Origin: Pseudomonas parafulva
Lineage (GTDB): Bacteria; Pseudomonadota; Gammaproteobacteria; Pseudomonadales; Pseudomonadaceae
DNA length: 64,000 bases
Reading direction: 5' to 3'
NCBI RefSeq assembly: GCF_002021815.1
Contig: NZ_CP019952.1
Location: 3,503,001 to 3,567,000 of the forward strand
Part shown: positions 57,066-64,000 of the stretch, one piece after another
How the letters are laid out: the number at the start of each line of letters is the position of its first letter
How positions within the stretch are numbered: position 1 is the stretch's first letter
The notes under the pieces: model-generated
Database searches by the model: none
The model's input: only the letters and a program-made list of their open reading frames with translations
Told to the model about the DNA's origin: nothing
Program-made: the position numbers and the translations under genes

Positions 57066-58688
57066 TCAGACTTTGAAGCGCGACACGCCGCCGCGCAGGC
57101 CGGCGGCGACCTGGCTCAGCTCGTCGATGGCAAAACTGGCCTGGCGCAGCGACTCCACAGTCTGGGTACTGGCGTCGCTCAATTGCGCCAGCGCCTGGTT
57201 GATCTGCTCGGCACCGGTGGCCTGGGCCTGCATGCCCTCGTTGACCATCAGTACCCGCGGCGCCAGTGCCTGGACCTGATGGATGATCTGGCTCAGTTGC
57301 TCACCGACCTGCTGAACCTCGAACATGCCGCGGCGCACCTCTTCGGAAAACTTGTCCATGCCCATGACCCCGGCCGACACGGCCGACTGGATCTCACGCA
57401 CCATCTGCTCGATGTCATAGGTCGCCACCGCCGTCTGGTCGGCCAGGCGGCGCACTTCGGTGGCCACTACGGCGAAACCGCGGCCATATTCCCCGGCCTT
57501 CTCGGCTTCGATCGCCGCGTTGAGCGACAGCAGGTTGGTCTGGTCGGCCACCTTGACGATGGTGACGACCATCTGGGTAATGTTGCTGGCCTTCTCGTTG
57601 AGAATGCCCAGCTTGGCGTTGACCAGGTCGGCCGCACCCATGACCTGGTGCATGGTTTCTTCCATGCGCGCCAGCCCCTGCTGGCCGGAGCCGGCCAGGC
57701 TCGACGCCTGATCGGCGGCCGAGGTGACTTCGGTCATGGTGCGCACCAGGTCGCGGGACGTGGCGGCGATTTCACGCGACGTGGCACCGATTTCGGTCGT
57801 GGTCGCAGCCGTCTCGGTGGCGGTAGCCTGCTGCTGCTTGGAGGTGGCCGCGATTTCTGTCACCGAGGTGGTGACCTGCACCGACGAGCGCTGCGCCTGT
57901 GCCACAAGATTGGCCAGGGCCTCGGCCATTTCATTGAAACCGCCCTGAACCGCACCGAACTCGTCCTGGCGGTCCAGGTTCAGGCGCATGCTCAGGTCAC
58001 CCGAGCGAAGCCTGTCCAGCGCAGTCACGATGAGGCTCATGGGCGAGGTAATGGCGCGCAGCAGTAGCAGGCCACAGATACCGGCAGCCACGATGGCCAG
58101 CAACAGCGACACGACCATGCTGCCCTTGGCCGTGTTCACCGCGCTGACGATTTCCCGGGTGGCGGCGTCGGCGGCCAAGCGATTCTGTTCGATCACCTCG
58201 TTCAGGTGCTTGCGCCCTTCGACCCAGGTGGGGGTCAGCACTTGGGCGATCAAGCGCTGGGCTTCGGCATAATTGCGTTCTCGATACGCATCGAGCACCT
58301 GATTGACGTTCTGCATGTAGGCTTGTTCGAGCTTCACGAAGGCGTCGAAGCGGGCCTGGTCCTCGCCATCGCGAATGGTGGTCTGGTAACTGGCCATGTG
58401 TTGCTTGAGCCGGTCTTCGAAACTCTTGAAGAGTTCGATGTCGGCTGAGCTGATCTCGCGCCGGTCAGAAAGCCCGACCAACTGCTGGCTGGTGACGTAA
58501 CTGTCCACCCATGCGCTGCGGATCATCGAGCTGTAGTAGACCCCCGGAATGCTGTCGGCCCCAACTTCCTGCTCGGCAGATTCGATGGTCACCAGGCGTG
58601 AATAGGCCGCCACGATCATCAGCAGCATGATGGCGATGATCACGGCGAAACTTGCCAGGATCCGTTGGCGCAACGTCCAGTTCTTCAC
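57066..58688 (-). CDS. wspA: Surface-sensing methyl-accepting receptor WspA
   Basis: First gene of the wsp operon. The 540-aa protein has TM1 (residues about 10-30, [20 protein letters not shown]), a periplasmic helical sensor domain and TM2 about 190-212. A HAMP domain ([18 protein letters not shown]) and a long cytosolic signalling hairpin ending near VSRFKV follow. In Pseudomonas it senses surface contact or membrane stress and forms dispersed clusters. The start is GTG 58688 (GAGGG upstream); the overlapping ATG is followed at once by a stop in its own frame. Confidence 0.95.
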   Translation of the reverse strand: MKNWTLRQRILASFAVIIAIMLLMIVAAYSRLVTIESAEQEVGADSIPGVYYSSMIRSAWVDSYVTSQQLVGLSDRREISSADIELFKSFEDRLKQHMASYQTTIRDGEDQARFDAFVKLEQAYMQNVNQVLDAYRERNYAEAQRLIAQVLTPTWVEGRKHLNEVIEQNRLAADAATREIVSAVNTAKGSMVVSLLLAIVAAGICGLLLLRAITSPMSLIVTALDRLRSGDLSMRLNLDRQDEFGAVQGGFNEMAEALANLVAQAQRSSVQVTTSVTEIAATSKQQQATATETAATTTEIGATSREIAATSRDLVRTMTEVTSAADQASSLAGSGQQGLARMEETMHQVMGAADLVNAKLGILNEKASNITQMVVTIVKVADQTNLLSLNAAIEAEKAGEYGRGFAVVATEVRRLADQTAVATYDIEQMVREIQSAVSAGVMGMDKFSEEVRRGMFEVQQVGEQLSQIIHQVQALAPRVLMVNEGMQAQATGAEQINQALAQLSDASTQTVESLRQASFAIDELSQVAAGLRGGVSRFKV

Positions 58689-58731
58689 ATTCAGCCCTCA
58701 GGGATTCACTACGAGCAGGAAAAATCGCCGA

Positions 58732-58737
58732 AGTATA
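58732..58737 (-). promoter_or_regulatory. -10 element candidate of the wsp operon
   Basis: On the minus strand TATACT lies 44 bases before the wspA GTG, within the 140-base gap to the next gene. No good -35 at the right distance was found, so an activator or another sigma factor may be involved. Confidence 0.35.
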
Positions 58738-58830
58738 GCCCAGGCGTCCTACAGAATTGCGCGTCAAATTCTGACAGAACGCCCCGCCACCGCAGTGATC
58801 CTCCCGATTGGGCCAAGCTGCACGCGCGGC

Positions 58831-59514
58831 TTATCCCTGCCGCGCCTGCTTTTCCAGCTCCTCGCGCAACCCGTGGGCCAACCCCAGCTGGCGCGCCAGT
58901 TCGTCCAGGTAAGCACGCTCCATGTAGTTTTCCTGGTCGACCATCATCACGCTGGCCAGGTACATCTCGGCAGCGATTTCCGGCGTCTGGGCGGCCCGGG
59001 CCACCTCGGCCGGGTCCAGCGGCTTGTCGAGCTCCGCATGCAGCCACTGCTGCACTTCACGGTCACCGTCCAGGCGGGTGAACTCACCCTCGATCAGCGC
59101 ACGCTCGCGCTCATCCACATGACCGTCCGCCTTGGCCGCAGCGACCAGTGCGCGCAGCACCGCCTGGCTGTGCTGCTCCACCTGGGCCGCAGGTACGCGG
59201 TCCACCGTCTGCGGCTCTGGTGTAGGGGCCTGTTGGTTGGCCTGCTGCGCCTGCCAGTTGCCATAGGCCTTGTAGGCAAGCACGCCAAGCGCGGCCAGGC
59301 CCCCGTAGGTGAGCGCCTTGCCGCCAAACTTGCGGGCTTTCTTGCTGCCGAGCAACACGCCCAGCGCACCGCCGCCAAGCAGGCCGCCACCTGCGCCTGA
59401 CAGCAACCCGCCGAGCCCGCCGGCGCCTGTACCCGTCTTGGCCCCGCCCGCCTGCTTCTCTAGCAGCTGCTGGCCGGATTTGAGCAATTGATCAAGCAAA
59501 CCCCGGGTATTCAT
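58831..59514 (-). CDS. DUF533/TerB-like membrane-associated protein
   Basis: A 227-aa protein starting MNTRGLLDQLLKSGQQLLEKQ. A glycine-rich hydrophobic stretch (LLSGAGGGLLGGGALGVLLG, residues about 38-57) and a second hydrophobic segment (ALTYGGLAALGVLAYKAYG) are followed by an acidic helical TerB-like domain (AAAKADGHVDERERALIEGEF). It is the YebE family, function unknown, possibly envelope-associated. I chose the ATG at 59514; an adjacent ATG at 59517 is equally near the GGAG. It lies upstream of wspA on the same strand, but a gap and promoter-like site separate them. Confidence 0.85.
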   Translation of the reverse strand: MNTRGLLDQLLKSGQQLLEKQAGGAKTGTGAGGLGGLLSGAGGGLLGGGALGVLLGSKKARKFGGKALTYGGLAALGVLAYKAYGNWQAQQANQQAPTPEPQTVDRVPAAQVEQHSQAVLRALVAAAKADGHVDERERALIEGEFTRLDGDREVQQWLHAELDKPLDPAEVARAAQTPEIAAEMYLASVMMVDQENYMERAYLDELARQLGLAHGLREELEKQARQG

Positions 59515-59664
59515 CATGCGCATCTCCACATCAGGGAAGTCAGCAGCCAGAGTAAGACTTGCCCCACATCACGCCACAGAGGATTTGCTTCCAGATGTTG
59601 CATCGTCGCAGGCCGGCGGCGGCTTGCCGGTGCCTAGAGGCCCGCCGCCGGCATCCAGGGCCGC

Positions 59665-60771
59665 TTAGTCGCGCAGGTCCGATTCGTGAATGGGGCTCGA
59701 CCGGCTGGTGGCCCGCTGATATTGCGCCGGCCAGGTGGCCTGGTGGCCGCCCAGGTCGTCGTCTGCATGCAGCGGCCAGTACGGGTCGCGCAGCAGCTCC
59801 CGGGCCAGGAAAATCAGGTCGGCCTGGCCTGTGCGCAGAATGTGCTCGGCCTGGGCCGGCTCGGTGATCATGCCCACGGTGCCCGTGGCCATTTCCGACT
59901 CCTTGCGCACGCGCTCGGCAAAGCGGGTCTGGTAGCCAGGGCCGGTCGGGATCTCGGCATTGCTGGACGTGCCGCCCGAAGACACATCGATCAGGTCCAC
60001 CCCAAGCATACGCAGGCGTCGGGCCAGCTCGACGGTTTCGTCCGGGTTCCAACCATCTTCGACCCAGTCGGTGGCCGACACCCGCACGAACAATGGCAAC
60101 TCGGCCGGCCAGACCGCACGAACCGCTTCGACCACCTGCAAGGTCAGGCGGATGCGGTTGTCGAAACAGCTGCCGTATTCATCCTGACGCTGATTGCTAA
60201 GCGGCGACAGGAACTGGTGCAGCAGGTAACCGTGGGCCGCGTGCACTTCGACCACTTTGAAACCCGCCTCCAGCGCGCGCTTGGCCGAGGCGACAAAGGC
60301 CTGCACTACTTCCTGGATCTGCGCATAGGTCAGCTCACTGGGCACGGTGTGCTCAGGATCGAACGCGATCTTCGACGGCCCCACCGGCTGCCAGCCGCCC
60401 TCCTCCAACGTGACGCTGCCATGCTTGCCCAGCCACGGGCGGTAGGTACTGGCCTTGCGCCCGGCATGGGCGAGCTGGATACCCGGGATTGACCCTTGGG
60501 CGGTGATGAAACGGGTGATGCGCTGCAAGGGGGCGATCTGCGCGTCGTCCCACAGGCCAAGGTCTTCAGCGGTGATACGACCGTCGGCCGTGACTGCCAC
60601 GGCCTCGGTGACGACCAGGCCCGCCCCGCCGACGGCACGGCTGCCCAGATGCACGAGGTGCCAGTCGTTGGCCAGGCCATCGACCGAGGAATACTGGCAC
60701 ATCGGTGATACGGCGATGCGGTTCGGCAGGGTCAGCTGACGCAGGGTGTAAGGCTCGAGCAGCATGCTCAT
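59665..60771 (-). CDS. Old Yellow Enzyme-family flavin oxidoreductase (YqjM/XenA-like)
   Basis: NAD(P)H-dependent FMN enzyme reducing activated double bonds or nitro compounds. The 368-aa (beta/alpha)8 protein has the N-terminal NRIAVSPMCQYSS (Cys typical of YqjM-class enzymes), the HAGRKAS substrate loop, and VEVHAAHGYLLHQFLSP. The segment DEYGSCFDNR replaces the common YGGS..NR. I chose the ATG at 60771, since GGGAGG lies 7 bases upstream. It is not XenA itself as far as I can recall that sequence; the substrate is unclear. recJ is upstream, 226 bases away. Confidence 0.9.
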   Translation of the reverse strand: MSMLLEPYTLRQLTLPNRIAVSPMCQYSSVDGLANDWHLVHLGSRAVGGAGLVVTEAVAVTADGRITAEDLGLWDDAQIAPLQRITRFITAQGSIPGIQLAHAGRKASTYRPWLGKHGSVTLEEGGWQPVGPSKIAFDPEHTVPSELTYAQIQEVVQAFVASAKRALEAGFKVVEVHAAHGYLLHQFLSPLSNQRQDEYGSCFDNRIRLTLQVVEAVRAVWPAELPLFVRVSATDWVEDGWNPDETVELARRLRMLGVDLIDVSSGGTSSNAEIPTGPGYQTRFAERVRKESEMATGTVGMITEPAQAEHILRTGQADLIFLARELLRDPYWPLHADDDLGGHQATWPAQYQRATSRSSPIHESDLRD

Positions 60772-60997
60772 GAGGGCACCTCCCAATGGCTGCAAAGTGA
60801 TCCGGCCCGGGCAGTCAACCACGCATCCCTGGCCCGGTACCGGTCTGTGTTCAGACTAGACCAGATTAGGTAGGGGGAAGGTTCCATGGGGTTTGGCCGC
60901 GATGCCCTGGGCGTTGCGTAAAAAGCCTTGATACGCGGTGAGGCTGCGTTGAATACAGCCTGACCTCTTTTCGAATTTTTTTCACACAGCTCCTGGC
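60772..60997. other. recJ / flavin oxidoreductase intergenic region
   Basis: 226 bases between recJ (stop 60998) and the oxidoreductase start. It holds a weak hairpin AGGCTG (60941-60946) / CAGCCT (60956-60961), with a short T tract beyond it on either strand, and the oxidoreductase promoter region. No gene is seen. Confidence 0.35.
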
Positions 60998-62707
60998 TCA
61001 GCGCGGCTCCATGTGGGCGATCATCAGTTGCACGCTTTCATTGCCGCGAAACTCGTTCACATCCAGCTTGTAGGCCAGCTCCACCCAGCGCACGGTCGGG
61101 TTGGGCCAAACCTCGCGGTCGATACCGAAGGCGATGCCGTCCAGGCGCACCGTGCCGCACTCACTCTTGAGCACGACTTTCAAATGACGCTCACCCACCA
61201 CGCGTTGTTCGACCAGCTGGAACACGCCGTGGAACAGCGGCTCCGGAAAATGCTGCCCCCAAGGCCCGGCTTGGCGCAGCGCCTTGGCCAGGTCCAGGTG
61301 GAATTCTTCCACCGCCAGGCTACCATCGGACAGCAGCCGCCCGGTGAGGTCGTCCTCGCACAGCTGGCGGCGCACCTCCTGGTCGAAAGCCTCGGCGAAC
61401 GCGGGGTAGTTGGCTTCGGGCAAGGACAGCCCTGCCGCCATGGCATGGCCACCGAACTTGCTGATTAGCTGTGGATGGCGCGCGGCCACCGCATCGAGCG
61501 CATCGCGGATGTGAAACCCCGGCACTGAGCGCGCAGAGCCCTTGAGCATGCCGTCGCCGGCATCGGCGAAGGCGATGGTCGGGCGGTGATAGCGTTCCTT
61601 GAGGCGAGAGGCGAGGATGCCAATGACGCCCTGGTGCCACTCTGCATCGAACAGGCACAGCCCATAGGGCATCGACTCGACCGGCAAGTCCCGCAACTGG
61701 GCCAGCGCCTCGCGCTGCATGCCCTGCTCGATAGACTTGCGGTCCTGGTTCAGGCCGTCCAATTGCTGGGCCATGTCCAACGCCAGGGCAGGATCCTCGC
61801 AGAGCAGGCACTCGATACCCAGGCTCATGTCGTCCAGGCGCCCTGCGGCGTTCAACCGCGGGCCCAGAATGAAACCCAGGTCGGTGGAGGTGATGCGCCG
61901 GTGGTCGCGCTTGGCCACCTCCAGAATCGCCTTGAGGCCAGGCCGGGCGCGTCCGGCACGAATGCGCTCCAGACCCTGATGCACCAGGATGCGATTGTTG
62001 GCGTCCAGCGGCACCACGTCGGCAACACTGCCCAGGGCAACCAGGTCCAGCAGTTCGCCAATGTTCGGCTGCGGCTGGGTGTCGTAGCGGCCCAGGCTGC
62101 GCAAGCGCGCGCGCAGGGCCATGAGGACGTAGAAAATCACCCCGACCCCTGCCAGCGACTTGCTCGGAAACGGGCAGCCTGGCTGGTTGGGGTTGATGAT
62201 GGCATCGGCGTCCGGCAGCGCCTCGCCGGGCAGGTGGTGGTCGGTCACCAGCACCTTGAGGCCAGCCGCCTTCGCCGCCGCGACGCCGTCGACGCTGGAG
62301 ATCCCGTTGTCTACCGTGACCAGCAGCTGTGGTTGGCGCTGCAATGCCACTTCGACGATTTCCGGCGTGAGGCCGTATCCGTACTCGAAGCGGTTGGGCA
62401 CCAGGTAGTCCACGTGGGCCGCACCGAGCAGGCGCAAACCCAGCACGCCGACGGTACTGGCCGTGGCGCCATCGGCATCGAAGTCACCGACGATCAGAAT
62501 GCGCTGGCCTTGGTCGATGGCCTGCAGCAGCAGGTCGACGCCCGCGTCGATGCCTTTGAGCTGCTGGTAGGGCAGCAGGCGCGCCAGGCTTTTGTCCAGT
62601 TCGGCCTCGCTTTGCACGCCACGGGCGGCGTACAGGCGAGTCAGCAAGGGTGGCAGGTTGCCAAGAAACGGCAGGGTCGGGGGCAGCGGGCGGGGTTCGA
62701 TACGCAT
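60998..62707 (-). CDS. recJ: Single-stranded-DNA-specific exonuclease RecJ
   Basis: 5'-3' single-strand exonuclease of RecF-pathway recombination and mismatch repair. The 569-aa DHH-family protein has GDFDADGATAS at about residues 74-84 and the VTDHHLPGE motif (DHH), followed by DHHA1 and OB-fold parts (GGHAMAAGLSLPE). I chose the ATG at 62707 (MRIEPRPLPPT), usual length; the frame goes 11 residues further upstream. It starts 8 bases after the yaeQ stop, so they are probably co-transcribed. Confidence 0.96.
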   Translation of the reverse strand: MRIEPRPLPPTLPFLGNLPPLLTRLYAARGVQSEAELDKSLARLLPYQQLKGIDAGVDLLLQAIDQGQRILIVGDFDADGATASTVGVLGLRLLGAAHVDYLVPNRFEYGYGLTPEIVEVALQRQPQLLVTVDNGISSVDGVAAAKAAGLKVLVTDHHLPGEALPDADAIINPNQPGCPFPSKSLAGVGVIFYVLMALRARLRSLGRYDTQPQPNIGELLDLVALGSVADVVPLDANNRILVHQGLERIRAGRARPGLKAILEVAKRDHRRITSTDLGFILGPRLNAAGRLDDMSLGIECLLCEDPALALDMAQQLDGLNQDRKSIEQGMQREALAQLRDLPVESMPYGLCLFDAEWHQGVIGILASRLKERYHRPTIAFADAGDGMLKGSARSVPGFHIRDALDAVAARHPQLISKFGGHAMAAGLSLPEANYPAFAEAFDQEVRRQLCEDDLTGRLLSDGSLAVEEFHLDLAKALRQAGPWGQHFPEPLFHGVFQLVEQRVVGERHLKVVLKSECGTVRLDGIAFGIDREVWPNPTVRWVELAYKLDVNEFRGNESVQLMIAHMEPR

Positions 62708-62715
62708 GGGAAGGT

Positions 62716-63258
62716 TCAGCCGCGCTCCCCCAGCAGCCACTGCAATTGCACTTCGTGCTGGCCACGGTCATCGGTCACGAACACCGTGCCTTCGCTGATC
62801 ATCACATCCCATTTGATGCTGCGGGGCATGTCGGTGGCCAGGGTTTCGAGCACCTCCTGGGGCACGGCCGCGATGCTGAGGTTCTTGAGGTTCTTCACCG
62901 CGCTCACCACCTTGCCTTCCCACACCCGCAGGCTACCGTAGGCCAGCAGGCTGGTGCGTTCGGTACGGCGCGAGCACCAGGTCAGGCGATCGGCATCTGG
63001 CTGGCCTACTTCGATCCAATGCAGCACACGGTCGTCCAGGCTTTTTTCCCACAGCGCCGGCTCATCGACGTCCGACAGGCCCCGACCGAATGTCAGGTTT
63101 TCGTTGTACCACAGCGCATAGGCCAACAGACGAACCGCCATACGCTCCTCGGTTTCCGAAGGGTGCCGCGCGATGGTCTGCTTGACGTTCTCGTACACAT
63201 TGCGGTCGAGGTCGGTCAGGTTCAGTTCGAATTTGTAGGTGGTGGACGGCTGGGCCAT
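62716..63258 (-). CDS. yaeQ: YaeQ family protein
   Basis: A 180-aa cytosolic protein of the YaeQ family, whose fold resembles PD-(D/E)xK nucleases. Features are the N-terminal TTYKFELNLTDLDRNVYENV, LAYALWYNENLTFGRGLSD and the C-terminal VQLQWLLGERG. I chose the ATG at 63258 (MAQPSTTYKFEL); the frame extends far upstream without family support. YaeQ was once proposed to affect RfaH-like antitermination, but this is not settled. It precedes recJ by 8 bases and is divergent from the CoA-transferase gene. Confidence 0.92.
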   Translation of the reverse strand: MAQPSTTYKFELNLTDLDRNVYENVKQTIARHPSETEERMAVRLLAYALWYNENLTFGRGLSDVDEPALWEKSLDDRVLHWIEVGQPDADRLTWCSRRTERTSLLAYGSLRVWEGKVVSAVKNLKNLSIAAVPQEVLETLATDMPRSIKWDVMISEGTVFVTDDRGQHEVQLQWLLGERG

Positions 63259-63388
63259 GGTCGGGGTGCTTCTTGCCTGAAGAAAAGTCGCACAGTCTAA
63301 CCGATCCAGTCCCCGGTTGCGCCGCGGCAGTATCTGCCGCATCGCAGCTGTGATAAAAACACCGCTCTTCAGCTGCCACGGATGCCCC

Positions 63389-64000
63389 ATGTCGACGTCA
63401 AGCAAACCCCTCGCCGGCCTTAAAGTGGTCGAGCTCGGCACCTTGATCGCCGGGCCATTCGCGGCGCGCATCTGCGCCGAATTCGGCGCCGAGGTGGTCA
63501 AGGTGGAATCGCCCGACGGCGGCGACCCGTTGCGCAAGTGGCGCAAACTTTACGAGGGCACCTCGCTGTGGTGGTTCGTGCAGGCGCGCAACAAGCGCTC
63601 GCTTACCCTCAATCTCAAGCACCCCGACGGGCGCGAGGTCCTGCGCAAGCTGCTTGCCGAGGCGGATATCCTGATCGAAAACTTCCGTCCGGGCGTGCTC
63701 GAAAAGCTTGGCTTTGGCTGGGACGTGCTGCATGCGCTCAACCCGCGGCTGGTCATGGTGCGTCTATCAGGCTTCGGTCAGACCGGGCCGATGAAGGAGC
63801 AGCCGGGCTTCGGCGCAGTGGGCGAGTCCATGGGTGGTTTGCGCTACATCACGGGGTTCGAGGATCGCCCCCCCGTGCGCACCGGTATTTCCATCGGCGA
63901 CTCCATTGCAGCGTTGTGGGCGGTGATCGGCGCACTGATGGCCCTGCGTCATCGCGAGGTCAACGGGGGGCTTGGCCAGGTGGTCGACGTGGCGCTGTAC
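63389..64000 (+). CDS. Class III (CaiB/BaiF) CoA-transferase, N-terminal part
   Basis: The first 204 codons of a formyl-CoA-transferase-like enzyme; the gene runs past the window edge. It starts MSTSSKPLAGLKVVELGTLIA and has ADILIENFRPGVLEKLGFG and LVMVRLSGFGQTGPM. The conserved ISIGDSIAALW carries Asp171, the likely catalytic residue. Shine-Dalgarno is weak; a second ATG at 63382 is out of frame. CoA donor and acceptor cannot be told from this part. It is divergent from yaeQ with about 130 bases between. Confidence 0.88.
   Translation, partial: MSTSSKPLAGLKVVELGTLIAGPFAARICAEFGAEVVKVESPDGGDPLRKWRKLYEGTSLWWFVQARNKRSLTLNLKHPDGREVLRKLLAEADILIENFRPGVLEKLGFGWDVLHALNPRLVMVRLSGFGQTGPMKEQPGFGAVGESMGGLRYITGFEDRPPVRTGISIGDSIAALWAVIGALMALRHREVNGGLGQVVDVALY

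Overview
The window is a gene-dense, GC-rich chromosome segment of a fluorescent Pseudomonas, most likely the P. putida group. The evidence is the gene order and the protein families: a Pseudomonas-type long DapD, ndvB next to dapE, and a complete wsp operon next to prfB-lysS. From memory, most of the order matches the P. putida KT2440 core genome, and the adk-to-wsp part matches P. aeruginosa. No tRNA, rRNA, CRISPR array, transposase or prophage gene was seen.

Layout. Positions 1-6350 (minus strand) hold the rpsB-tsf-pyrH-frr-uppS-cdsA-dxr-rseP run, which covers translation, UMP synthesis, cell-wall lipid carrier, phospholipid and isoprenoid precursors, and envelope-stress proteolysis. It is divergent from map-glnD-dapC (6528-11272). 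Positions 11298-26220 carry a CPA1 antiporter, an ArsC/Spx-like protein, dapD, the csdA-csdE-tcdA sulfur-transfer and ct6A set, ndvB, dapE, rlmA, a cold-shock gene, plsB and a DUF4197 protein. Three lysine/diaminopimelate genes (dapC, dapD, dapE) therefore lie close together. Positions 26283-31269 hold a one-adaptor RND efflux pump with a divergent TetR gene. Positions 31290-32440 are the only clearly accessory stretch: REP-like inverted repeats, a perfect 12-bp palindrome and an orphan Rhs-core gene of lower GC.

Positions 32465-41724 carry rsmJ, a Pseudomonas protein with an internal 46-residue repeat, an operon of four poorly characterised genes (extensin-like, PEP-mutase-like, DUF72, a small protein), tsaB, adk, ppc and a small conserved protein. 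Positions 41849-43312 form a probable AlgU-controlled envelope operon encoding a DUF4398 lipoprotein and an LptF-like OmpA lipoprotein, closed by a perfect terminator. Positions 43338-47250 contain lipoproteins, an alpha/beta hydrolase, a QEGLA/DUF1704 putative metalloprotease and a TetR regulator. lysS and prfB follow; prfB has the programmed +1 frameshift.

Positions 50261-58688 are the complete wspABCDEFR surface-sensing system. It has an intact methylation module, a CheA-like kinase and a diguanylate cyclase whose GGEEF and RxxD motifs are both intact. The end of the window has a DUF533 protein, a YqjM-like flavin oxidoreductase, recJ, yaeQ and the start of a class III CoA-transferase.

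I found no clear new multigene system. The observations most worth checking are the orphan Rhs locus with its palindrome and repeat tract, the duplicated-repeat protein beside rsmJ, the bacterial DUF1704 protease-like protein, and the putative AlgU promoter.
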